From the NCBI GenBank assembly GCA_035708085.1, contig DASSTE010000073.1:24427-88426 (forward strand): a DNA stretch of 64,000 bases, given 5' to 3'. Positions 32,571 through 40,739 of this stretch are shown in pieces. The notes under the pieces are model-generated. The model saw only the letters and a list, made by a program, of their open reading frames with translations, did no database searches and was not told the DNA's origin. A program made the translations under genes and the position numbers. Each line of letters begins with the position of its first letter. Position 1 is the stretch's first letter. The stretch comes from DASSBR01 sp035708085 (lineage in GTDB: Bacteria; Pseudomonadota; Gammaproteobacteria; Natronospirales; DASSBR01).

Positions 32571-33816
32571 GATTCAGAATTTCACGATGAACTTCGGGCC
32601 GCAGCATCCGGCGGCCCATGGCGTGCTGCGCCTGGTGCTGGAGATGGACGGCGAGGTGGTGCAGGGTTGCGATCCGCATATCGGCCTGCTGCATCGCGCG
32701 ACCGAGAAGCTGGCCGAGAGCAAGCCGTTCAATCACAGCATCGGTTACATGGATCGGCTCGATTACGTGTCGATGATGTGCAACGAGCACGCGTACGTAA
32801 TGGCGATCGAGAAGCTGATGGGCATCGCGCCGCCGATTCGCGCGCAGTACATCCGGGTGATGTTCGACGAGATCACCCGCCTGCTGAATCATCTGTTGTG
32901 GCTGGGCGCGAATGCGCTCGACCTCGGCGCGATGACGGTGTTCCTGTATTGCTTCCGCGAGCGCGAGGATTTGTTCGACATGTATGAGGCGGTGTCGGGC
33001 GCGCGCATGCATGCGACGTACTATCGCCCCGGCGGCGTGTACCGCGATCTGCCGGATTCGATGCCGCAGTACCAGCCGTCGAAGTTCCGCAGCGATAAGG
33101 ATATGAAGCGGATGAACCGCAATCGTCAGGGTTCGCTGCTGGACTTCATCGAAGATTTCACCGAGAGGTTCCCCGGCTACGTGGACGATTACGAGGCGCT
33201 GCTGACAGATAATCGTATCTGGAAACAGCGCAATGTGGGTATCGGCGAGGTGAGCGCGCAGCGAGCGCTGGAGCTGGGCTTTACGGGGCCGATGCTGCGC
33301 GGTTCCGGCGTCGAATGGGATTTGCGCAAGAAGCAGCCGTACGAGGTTTACGATCGGCTGGACTTCGACGTTCCCGTCGGCGTCAACGGCGATTGCTACG
33401 ACCGTTACCTGGTGCGTGTCGAAGAGATGCGCCAGTCGAACCGGATCATCAAGCAGTGCATCGACTGGCTGCGCAAGAACCCCGGCCCGGTGATGATCGA
33501 CGACAACAAGATTGCGCCGCCGAAGCGCGAAGTGATGAAGCGAGACATGGAGTCGCTGATTCATCATTTCAAGCTGATGACGGAAGGTTATCCGGTGCCG
33601 GAGGGCGAGACGTACGCCGCTGTCGAGCATCCAAAGGGCGAGTTCGGCGTTTACCTGATTTCCGATGGTGCGAACAAGCCGTTCCGGGTGAAGCTGCGTG
33701 CGTCGGGTTTCGCGCACTTGTCGTCGCTCGACGAAATGACCAAGGGCCACATGCTGGCCGACCTGGTTGCGATTATTGCAACGCAGGACATCGTTTTCGG
33801 GGAAATCGACCGTTGA
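32563..33816 (+). CDS. nuoD: NADH-quinone oxidoreductase subunit D
   Basis: Quinone-site subunit related to NiFe hydrogenase large subunits, 417 residues. Signatures: FGPQHPAAHGVLRLVLEMDGE, HIGLLHRATEKL, YMDRLDYVSMM and the C-terminal IIATQDIVFGEIDR. It is followed by a 208-base gap before nuoE that contains repeat elements. Confidence 0.97.
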   Translation: MPEIQNFTMNFGPQHPAAHGVLRLVLEMDGEVVQGCDPHIGLLHRATEKLAESKPFNHSIGYMDRLDYVSMMCNEHAYVMAIEKLMGIAPPIRAQYIRVMFDEITRLLNHLLWLGANALDLGAMTVFLYCFREREDLFDMYEAVSGARMHATYYRPGGVYRDLPDSMPQYQPSKFRSDKDMKRMNRNRQGSLLDFIEDFTERFPGYVDDYEALLTDNRIWKQRNVGIGEVSAQRALELGFTGPMLRGSGVEWDLRKKQPYEVYDRLDFDVPVGVNGDCYDRYLVRVEEMRQSNRIIKQCIDWLRKNPGPVMIDDNKIAPPKREVMKRDMESLIHHFKLMTEGYPVPEGETYAAVEHPKGEFGVYLISDGANKPFRVKLRASGFAHLSSLDEMTKGHMLADLVAIIATQDIVFGEIDR

Positions 33817-34024
33817 TGCACGAAAGCGCCGAACTCTTGCTCCTTCTCCCTCAGGGAGAAGGCTGGGATGAGGGGAAGTTGATTCGGACGACGCGCCAGC
33901 GGGCGCGGCGCGGCATCTCCTTCCAGGGACGCCGTAAATACATCCCTGTAGGCTCTGGGTTCGGCATCCTGCCTCACACAGCCCTGGAAGAAGCTACCTC
34001 GCCACACCCTTTTAAGGTTGTTGC
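33817..34024. repeat. Repeat cluster inside the nuo operon (nuoD-nuoE gap)
   Basis: A hairpin ccttctccc/gggagaagg lies at 33842-33862 and an imperfect 22-bp inverted repeat at 33907-33928 / 33982-34003 (four mismatches). The inner loop starts gggacgccgtaaatacatcc, 17 of 20 bases like the element at 29322. Both modules recur in the glmM-tpiA gap but in the opposite order. No gene is seen here; the operon continues in the same direction. Confidence 0.8.
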
Positions 34025-34531
34025 ATGACTGAAACCGTGGAAAAGACATCGCACGTACTTTCGCAGCACGCTCGCGAAGAAATCGATCGCTGGGTCGCAC
34101 AGTATCCGGAAGGTAAGCAGCGCTCGGCGGTGATCGAGGCACTGCGCGTCGTTCAACACGAGAACGGCGGCTACCTGACGGACAATCTGATGGATGCCGT
34201 TGCCGAGTATCTCGATCTTGAGCCGATCAAGGTATACGAGGTCGCGACGTTTTATTCGATGTTCGAGTTGAAGCCGGTCGGACGTCACAGCATTTCCGTG
34301 TGTACGAATGTGTCGTGCATGCTGCGCGGCGGCTACGAGATCGCCGAGTACATCGAGAACAAGCTCGGCATCAAGACCGGCGAAAGCACGCCGGACGGGC
34401 GCATTTTCCTCAAGTGCGAGGAGGAGTGCCTGGCGGCGTGCGCCGGCGCACCGATGATGATGGTCGATCACAAGTATTACGAGAACCTCACGCCGGAGCG
34501 GGTGGACAAGGTTCTCGACGAGCTGGAGTAA
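34025..34531 (+). CDS. nuoE: NADH-quinone oxidoreductase subunit E
   Basis: Thioredoxin-like 2Fe-2S subunit (cluster N1a) of the NADH-oxidising module, 168 residues. Ligands are in CTNVSCMLRGG and CEEECLAACAGAP. VATFYSMF is a conserved helix segment. First gene after the repeat cluster; a weak ATG context (gttgcATG) suggests that translation may depend on the long leader formed by the repeats. Confidence 0.96.
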   Translation: MTETVEKTSHVLSQHAREEIDRWVAQYPEGKQRSAVIEALRVVQHENGGYLTDNLMDAVAEYLDLEPIKVYEVATFYSMFELKPVGRHSISVCTNVSCMLRGGYEIAEYIENKLGIKTGESTPDGRIFLKCEEECLAACAGAPMMMVDHKYYENLTPERVDKVLDELE

Positions 34532-34534
34532 TAC

Positions 34535-35830
34535 GTGGACTCGCCCTGTTACGAAACGCTGCAATTCGACGAGCCGTGGACTTACGAGAACTATCTCAAG
34601 GTCGGCGGTTACGAAGCGTGGAAGAAGATTCTCAACGAGAAGATTTCGCCTGCCGACGTGGTCGACGAGGTGAAGGCTTCCGGCTTGCGCGGCCGTGGTG
34701 GCGCGGGCTTCCCGACCGGCGTGAAGTGGAGCTTCATGCCGAAGGACGACCGCCAGAAATACCTGGTCTGCAATTCGGACGAAAGCGAGCCCGGCACCTG
34801 CAAGGATCGCGACATTCTGCGGTTCAACCCGCACGCGCTGGTCGAGGGCATGGCGATCGGCTGTTACGCGATGGGCGCGACGGTCGGCTACAACTATATT
34901 CGCGGCGAGTTTATGGACGAGCCGGCGCCGCGCTTCATGCAGGCAGTCAAAGAGGCCTATGAGGCGGGCCTGCTCGGTAAGAATATTCTCGGTACCGGCA
35001 TCGACATCGACATTTATACGTTCCGCGGCGCCGGCGCCTACATTTGCGGCGAGGAAACCGCGCTGCTCGAATCGCTGGAAGGCAAGAAGGGCATGCCGCG
35101 CTTCAAGCCGCCGTTCCCGGCCGGCTACGGCGTTTACGGCCAGCCGACCACGATCAACAACACCGAGACGCTGTCGTCGGTGCCGAGCATTATTCGTCGC
35201 GGCGCGAAGTGGTTCGCCGGTATCGGCAAGGAAAACAACGGCGGCACGAAGATTTTTTCGGTCAGCGGCCACGTCGAGAAGCCCGGCAACTTCGAGGTCC
35301 CGCTGGGCATTCCATTCGCGGAACTGCTGGAGATGGCGGGCGGCATGTGGCAGGGCCACAAGCTGAAGGCGGTGATCCCCGGCGGTTCGTCGGTGCCGAT
35401 CGTGCCGGGCGACGTGATGATGCAGACCGACATGGATTACGACTCGATCAAGAACGCCGGGTCGATGCTGGGGTCGGGCGCGGTGATCGTGATCGACGAT
35501 CAGACCTGCCTGGTCCGGGTGCTACAGCGGATTTCGCGTTTCTATTATTCGGAATCCTGCGGGCAGTGCACGCCGTGCCGCGAAGGCACCGGCTGGCTGT
35601 ACCGGATGCTGACGCGGATCGAGAACGGGCAGGGCACGCAGGCGGACATCGACCGGCTGGTCGATGTTTCGCACAAGATTGAAGGCCACACGATTTGCGC
35701 GCTGGGCGACGCCGCGGCGATGCCGGTGTGGAGTTTCATCAAGCATTTCCGCGACGAGTTTCAGTATCACGTCGATCATCAATGCTGCCAGGTTGGCCCC
35801 GGCAGCCGCGCCGAGAGCAAGGCCGCGTAA
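34535..35830 (+). CDS. nuoF: NADH-quinone oxidoreductase subunit F
   Basis: NADH- and FMN-binding subunit that starts electron flow, 431 residues. Start is GTG 34535, three bases after the nuoE stop, with GGAG in the nuoE end. Signatures: GLRGRGGAGFPTGVKWS, NSDESEPGT (FMN/NADH), GAGAYICGEETALLES and the N3 cluster ligands SCGQCTPCREGTGWL with a later cysteine in TICALGDAA. Confidence 0.97.
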   Translation: MDSPCYETLQFDEPWTYENYLKVGGYEAWKKILNEKISPADVVDEVKASGLRGRGGAGFPTGVKWSFMPKDDRQKYLVCNSDESEPGTCKDRDILRFNPHALVEGMAIGCYAMGATVGYNYIRGEFMDEPAPRFMQAVKEAYEAGLLGKNILGTGIDIDIYTFRGAGAYICGEETALLESLEGKKGMPRFKPPFPAGYGVYGQPTTINNTETLSSVPSIIRRGAKWFAGIGKENNGGTKIFSVSGHVEKPGNFEVPLGIPFAELLEMAGGMWQGHKLKAVIPGGSSVPIVPGDVMMQTDMDYDSIKNAGSMLGSGAVIVIDDQTCLVRVLQRISRFYYSESCGQCTPCREGTGWLYRMLTRIENGQGTQADIDRLVDVSHKIEGHTICALGDAAAMPVWSFIKHFRDEFQYHVDHQCCQVGPGSRAESKAA

Positions 35831-38220
35831 TGAGCGAAGAGTTCGTCAATATCGAAATCGACGGCGTGCCGATGAAGGCCGCCAGGGGCGCGATGGTCAT
35901 CAAGGTGGCCGACGACGCCGGGCTTCTGATTCCGCGTTTCTGTTATCACGAGAAACTGTCGGTCGCCGCGAATTGCCGCATGTGCCTGGTCGAGGTCGAG
36001 AAGGCGCCCAAGCCGATGCCGGCCTGTGCGACGCCGGTGACCGAGGGCATGAAGGTCTTCACGAAATCGCCGAAGGCCTTGTCGGCGCAGAAAAATTCGA
36101 TGGAGTTCCTGCTGATCAACCATCCGCTCGACTGCCCGATTTGCGACCAGGGCGGCGAGTGCGAACTGCAGGATCTGGCGCTCGGCTACGGCCGCGGCGT
36201 GTCCGAGTACACTGAAGGCAAGCGTAGCGTGCTCGACGAGAACATCGGGCCGCTGATTTCGACCGACATGACGCGCTGCATTCATTGCACCCGTTGCGTC
36301 CGCTTCGGCACCGAGATCGCGGGCATTCAGGAGTTGGGCGCGACGGGGCGCGGTGAGCACATGCGCATCGGCACCTACGTTGGTCAGGCCGTCAAACACG
36401 AAATGTCCGGCAACGTCATCGACCTGTGCCCGGTCGGCGCGCTGAATTCCAAGCCGTTCCGGATGAAGGGCCGCGGCTGGGAAATGACGCAGCACGTGGC
36501 GGTCGGCCCGCACGACAGCGTCGGCAGCAACATTTATGCGCATACGCTGCGCGGGCGCCTGATGCGCGTCGTGCCCCAGCCCAACGAAGACATCAACGAA
36601 ACCTGGATTTCCGATCGCGACCGGTTCAGCTACGCGGGCGTGCACAGCCTCGATCGTCTTGAACGGCCGATGGTGCGCGACGCCGACGGCTGGCACGAGG
36701 TGGACTGGCAGGTCGCCCTGGAGCGCGCGGCGGCGGCGCTGAAGAAAGTCTCCGCGGACGATCTGGGCGTGCTCGGCGCTCCGACGGCGAGCCTCGAAGA
36801 GCTGTACCTGCTGCAGGACATCGCCCGCAAGCTGGGCACCAACAATATTGATCATCGCCTGAGCCAGGGCGATTTCCGCGACGACGAGGCCGAGCCGGTG
36901 TTTCCGTGGCTGGGCCTGCCGATTGCCGATCTCGAAAAGCTGGACGCGGCGCTGGTGGTCGGGGCGAACATTCGTGGTGAAGCGCCGATCGTCGCGCATC
37001 GGCTGCGTAAGGCCGCGCTCGCCGGCTGCGAGATCATGTTCATCAACCCGCGCGATTACGAATTGCACTTCAAGGTCGCCGGCAATATCGTCGCGGCACC
37101 GGCGGCGCTGCCGGAAGCGCTGGCAGCGCTGGTCAAGGCGCTGGCCGAGAAGGCCGGCAAGCCGGTCCCGGCCTCCGCGCAGGCACTGGTTGAAAGCGTT
37201 GAAGTCACCGCTGCGCACCGCGACATGGCGGCGCGGCTGGCCGGACGCGATAACGCGCTGGTACTGATCGGCCGCCTGGCAATGACGCATCCGGCATGGG
37301 CCGATCTGCGGGCGCTCGCAGCCGCCGCGGCGGATCTCGCGGGCGTGCGTTTTGGCTACCTCCCGCCGGCCGCGAACAGCGTTGGCGCGGCGCTTGCCGG
37401 CGTGTTGCCGCGGCGCGGACCCGGTGGTGCCCGCCTTGAACAGGCCGGCACGAATGCACGCGACATGTTTGCGACGCCGCGCAAGGCCTACCTGTTGATG
37501 GGCGTCGAGCCGGAGCTCGAAAGCTGGAACGGCGCCGAAGCCCTGGCGGCATTGAAGGCAGCCGACGACGTCGTTGCCCTGACCAGCTTCGTGACACCGA
37601 CGATGCAGGAGTACGCATCGGTGTTGCTGCCGATGGGCGCGTTCGGTGAATCGGCCGCCACTTTCGTCAACTGCGAAGGCCGCCGGCAAAGCTTTAACGG
37701 CTTTGGGCAGCCGTTCGCGGATGCGCGGCCGGGCTGGAAGATTCTGCGCGTGCTCGGCAACGTGCTGGGGCTTAATGGTTTCGACTACGACACGATCGAG
37801 GACGTGCGCGCGGCGTTGACGCAGGCGATCGGCGATGTGACGCCTGACAATCGTTTTGCCGGGACGCGTAAGCTCGCCAAGCCAAAAGCGGCCGCGGGCC
37901 TGCAGCGCGCGAGCGAGATCGGCATGTACGCCGGCGATGCGCTGGTGCGCCGCTCGGAACCCTTGCAAAAGACCGATGCCGCGCGACGCACGGTGCGTAT
38001 CGCGCCCGCGGACGCAGAGCGTCTCGGGATTGCCGACGGCGCCGCGGTTGAAATCAGTCAGCAGGACGCGCACGTGCGGCTCGACGCCGAAGTCGATTCC
38101 CGCATCACCGAAGGCACCGTCTGGCTGCCGGTGGGCGTTCCGGAGACGGCGGCACTGGGGCCGTTTTACGGCAGCATCGAGCTGCGACCGGTGGCAACGC
38201 AAGCGGCGGAGGAAGCGTAA
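35830..38220 (+). CDS. nuoG: NADH-quinone oxidoreductase subunit G
   Basis: Largest peripheral subunit, carrying several Fe-S clusters, 796 residues. The ATG at 35830 overlaps the nuoF TAA (TAATG), so the longer upstream frame is discarded. The N-terminal 2Fe-2S ferredoxin domain has CYHEKLSVAANCRMCLVEVE; further ligands are in HPLDCPICDQGGECELQD and CIHCTRCVRF. The rest is a molybdopterin-oxidoreductase-like domain with no visible cofactor need. The C-terminal part is alanine-rich. Confidence 0.97.
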   Translation: MSEEFVNIEIDGVPMKAARGAMVIKVADDAGLLIPRFCYHEKLSVAANCRMCLVEVEKAPKPMPACATPVTEGMKVFTKSPKALSAQKNSMEFLLINHPLDCPICDQGGECELQDLALGYGRGVSEYTEGKRSVLDENIGPLISTDMTRCIHCTRCVRFGTEIAGIQELGATGRGEHMRIGTYVGQAVKHEMSGNVIDLCPVGALNSKPFRMKGRGWEMTQHVAVGPHDSVGSNIYAHTLRGRLMRVVPQPNEDINETWISDRDRFSYAGVHSLDRLERPMVRDADGWHEVDWQVALERAAAALKKVSADDLGVLGAPTASLEELYLLQDIARKLGTNNIDHRLSQGDFRDDEAEPVFPWLGLPIADLEKLDAALVVGANIRGEAPIVAHRLRKAALAGCEIMFINPRDYELHFKVAGNIVAAPAALPEALAALVKALAEKAGKPVPASAQALVESVEVTAAHRDMAARLAGRDNALVLIGRLAMTHPAWADLRALAAAAADLAGVRFGYLPPAANSVGAALAGVLPRRGPGGARLEQAGTNARDMFATPRKAYLLMGVEPELESWNGAEALAALKAADDVVALTSFVTPTMQEYASVLLPMGAFGESAATFVNCEGRRQSFNGFGQPFADARPGWKILRVLGNVLGLNGFDYDTIEDVRAALTQAIGDVTPDNRFAGTRKLAKPKAAAGLQRASEIGMYAGDALVRRSEPLQKTDAARRTVRIAPADAERLGIADGAAVEISQQDAHVRLDAEVDSRITEGTVWLPVGVPETAALGPFYGSIELRPVATQAAEEA

Positions 38221-39263
38221 TGGTCGATACCTTCAACGCCTACTGGATGGCCCTGCCCTATGACGCGCGCCTGGTACTGATCTCGGTCGGCGGCGTGATC
38301 GCGATCATGATCCCGGTGATTCTGGCGGTTGCCTATTACACGTACCTCGAGCGCCGGGTCATCGGCTACATGCAGGTGCGCATGGGCCCGAACGTCGTCG
38401 GCTTCCATGGTCTGCTGCAGCCGTTCGCGGATGTCTTCAAGCTGCTCATCAAGGAAGTGGTCGTTCCGACCAATGCGAGCCCGGTGCTGTTCATCCTCGC
38501 GCCGATGGTCATGCTGGTGCCGGCGTTCACGGCCTGGGCGGTGATTCCGTTCAACGCCCAGCTGGTGCTCGCGAACATCAACGCCGGCGTGCTCTACATT
38601 CTGATGATGACGTCAATCGGCGTGTACGGTGTGATCATCGCGGGCTGGGCGTCGAACTCCAAGTACGCATTTCTGGGCGCAATGCGCTCGGCCGCGCAGC
38701 TCGTGTCATACGAAATCGCGATGGGCTTTGCCGTGATCGGCGTGTTGATCGCCTCCGGCAGCCTGAACTTGACCGACATTGTGATGGGGCAGAGCGGCAA
38801 TATCGGCCACTGGTACGTCTGGCCGCTGTTGCCGTTGTTCGTGATCTACTTCGTCTCCGGTGTCGCCGAGACCAACCGTCACCCGTTCGACATGGCGGAG
38901 GGCGAAACGGAAATCGTCGCCGGCTACCAGATCGAGTACTCGGGCGCGACGTTCGCGTCGTTCTTCCTGGCCGAATACGCCAACATGATCCTGATCTCGA
39001 TGCTGGCGTCGATCTTCTTCTTCGGCGGCTGGCTGTCGCCGTTCCAGGGCATTCCGATCATCGGCGACGACAGTGCGATCTGGCTGTTTTTGAAGACGCT
39101 GTTTTTCATGTTCTGCTTCCTGTGGTTCCGGGCGACGTTCCCGCGCTACCGCTACGACCAGATCATGCGGCTCGGCTGGAAGGTGTTCATTCCGTTCACG
39201 ATTCTGTGGATCGTGCTGGTCGGGCTGATGCGGATTTACCACGTCGCGCCGTGGTTTGTGTAA
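38220..39263 (+). CDS. nuoH: NADH-quinone oxidoreductase subunit H
   Basis: Membrane subunit forming much of the quinone cavity, 347 residues with eight helices. Signatures: ERRVIGYMQVRMGPNVVG, the loop ETNRHPFDMAEGETEIVAGYQIEYSG with key acidic residues, and FLWFRATFPRYRYDQIMRLGWK. Start overlaps the nuoG stop by one base. Confidence 0.97.
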   Translation: MVDTFNAYWMALPYDARLVLISVGGVIAIMIPVILAVAYYTYLERRVIGYMQVRMGPNVVGFHGLLQPFADVFKLLIKEVVVPTNASPVLFILAPMVMLVPAFTAWAVIPFNAQLVLANINAGVLYILMMTSIGVYGVIIAGWASNSKYAFLGAMRSAAQLVSYEIAMGFAVIGVLIASGSLNLTDIVMGQSGNIGHWYVWPLLPLFVIYFVSGVAETNRHPFDMAEGETEIVAGYQIEYSGATFASFFLAEYANMILISMLASIFFFGGWLSPFQGIPIIGDDSAIWLFLKTLFFMFCFLWFRATFPRYRYDQIMRLGWKVFIPFTILWIVLVGLMRIYHVAPWFV

Positions 39264-39269
39264 GCACTT

Positions 39270-39758
39270 ATGAAACGAATCAGTCACTTTTTCAAAACGT
39301 TCTTCCTGACGGAGTTGTTTGTCGGCATGGCCGTGACGCTGCGGCACTTTTTCATGCCGAAGACGACGATCCGCTACCCGGTCGAGCACACGCCCAAGTC
39401 GCCGCGCTTTCGCGGGCTGCATGCGCTGCGCCGCTACCCGAACGGCGAAGAGCGTTGCATCGCCTGCAAGCTGTGCGAGGCGGTCTGCCCGGCGCTCGCG
39501 ATCACGATTGACTCGGAAATGCGCGACGACGGCACCCGTCGCACGGTCCGCTACGACATAGACGAATTCAAATGCGTGTTTTGCGGCTTCTGCGAGGAAG
39601 CCTGCCCGGTGGATGCGATCGTGCTGACCGATATTTCCGACTTCCATTTCGAGCGCCGCGGCGAGCAGATCATGACCAAGGAAAAACTGCTGGCGGTGGG
39701 CGACAAGTTCGAAAAGCACATCGCCGAAACCAAAGCGGCCGACGCTCCGTACCGGTAA
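39270..39758 (+). CDS. nuoI: NADH-quinone oxidoreductase subunit I
   Basis: Two-[4Fe-4S] ferredoxin subunit (clusters N6a and N6b), 162 residues. Ligand motifs CIACKLCEAVCP and CVFCGFCEEACP are both complete. The N-terminal FFKTFFLTELFVGMAVTLRHFF helices dock it to the membrane arm. The nuoH stop lies 6 bases upstream. Confidence 0.97.
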   Translation: MKRISHFFKTFFLTELFVGMAVTLRHFFMPKTTIRYPVEHTPKSPRFRGLHALRRYPNGEERCIACKLCEAVCPALAITIDSEMRDDGTRRTVRYDIDEFKCVFCGFCEEACPVDAIVLTDISDFHFERRGEQIMTKEKLLAVGDKFEKHIAETKAADAPYR

Positions 39759-39773
39759 GAGGCCCTCGAAAGC

Positions 39774-40415
39774 ATGATATTTCATGAATTGATGTTCTAC
39801 CTGCTGGCCGGCATTTTGCTGGTGGCCGGCTTGCGCGTGATCACCGTCAAGAACCCGGTGCACGCCGCGTTGCACCTCGTGCTGGCATTCGTCGCCAGCG
39901 CCGGTCTGTGGATCATGCTGCAGGCGGAGTTCCTGGGCTTGGTGCTGGTGCTCGTGTATGTCGGCGCGGTGATGGTGCTGTTCCTGTTCGTCGTCATGAT
40001 GATCGACATCAGCCTCGCGACGATTCGCGAAGGCTTCACCAAGCACGCGCCGCTCGGCGCCGTGATCGCCGCGGTGGTCGCCGCCGAAATCGGCTACGTA
40101 ATGTGGTCGAAAGCCAGCGGCGTCAGCCTCGGCGCGAACCCGGTCAATCATCCCGCCGGTTACAGCAACACGCAGGCGCTCGGCCAGGTGCTTTACACGC
40201 ATTACGTGTACCCGTTCGAGATTGCCTCGGCGATCCTGCTGGTTGGTATTATTTCCGCCATTGCGCTGACGATGCGCCGGCGCGCCGGAACGCGGCACCA
40301 GAACATCGACGAGCAGGTTCGCGTCCGGCGCCAGGATCGCGTGCGGCTGGTCAGTATGGCGGCCGAGAAACGCGAACCGGCTGCCGAAGCGAGCGAACCG
40401 GAGGCGGTCGAATGA
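39774..40415 (+). CDS. nuoJ: NADH-quinone oxidoreductase subunit J
   Basis: Membrane subunit with five helices, 213 residues. The conserved third helix VLVYVGAVMVLFLFVVMMIDI contains the glycine-rich pi-bulge important for proton coupling. The C-terminal ~45 residues are charged and cytoplasmic (RRRAGTRHQNIDEQV..EKREPAAEASEPEAVE). Stop overlaps the nuoK start (ATGA). Confidence 0.95.
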   Translation: MIFHELMFYLLAGILLVAGLRVITVKNPVHAALHLVLAFVASAGLWIMLQAEFLGLVLVLVYVGAVMVLFLFVVMMIDISLATIREGFTKHAPLGAVIAAVVAAEIGYVMWSKASGVSLGANPVNHPAGYSNTQALGQVLYTHYVYPFEIASAILLVGIISAIALTMRRRAGTRHQNIDEQVRVRRQDRVRLVSMAAEKREPAAEASEPEAVE

Positions 40416-40717
40416 TTACGCTGTCGCATTATCTTGTCCTGAGCGGCGTTTTGTTCAGCATCAGCATCGCCGGCATCTTCCTGAACCGGAAGAACGTGCT
40501 GATTCTGCTGATGTGCATCGAGCTGATGCTGCTCGCGGTGAACCTCAACTTCATCGCGTTCTCGCACTACATGAACGACATCGCCGGCCAGGTCTTCGTA
40601 TTTTTCATCCTGACGGTCGCGGCCGCCGAGGCCGCAATCGGCCTGGCGATCCTGGTGACGCTGTTCCGCAACCGGAACAGTATCAATGTCGACCGGTTGA
40701 ATTCGATGAAGGGTTAA
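40412..40717 (+). CDS. nuoK: NADH-quinone oxidoreductase subunit K
   Basis: Mrp-like small membrane subunit of 101 residues, three helices. Key glutamates lie in VLILLMCIELMLLAVNLNF and TVAAAEAAIGLAILV. The start forms an ATGA overlap with the nuoJ stop; the longer upstream frame is not coding. Confidence 0.97.
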   Translation: MITLSHYLVLSGVLFSISIAGIFLNRKNVLILLMCIELMLLAVNLNFIAFSHYMNDIAGQVFVFFILTVAAAEAAIGLAILVTLFRNRNSINVDRLNSMKG

Positions 40718-40739
40718 GGGCGCAAGCGCAGATCGAACA

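Noticed and set aside
35779..38202. An 807-codon minus-strand frame opposite nuoG
   Set aside because: nuoG is unmistakable on the plus strand. The antisense frame is rich in R, A, H and Q in the usual shadow pattern and has no known motif.
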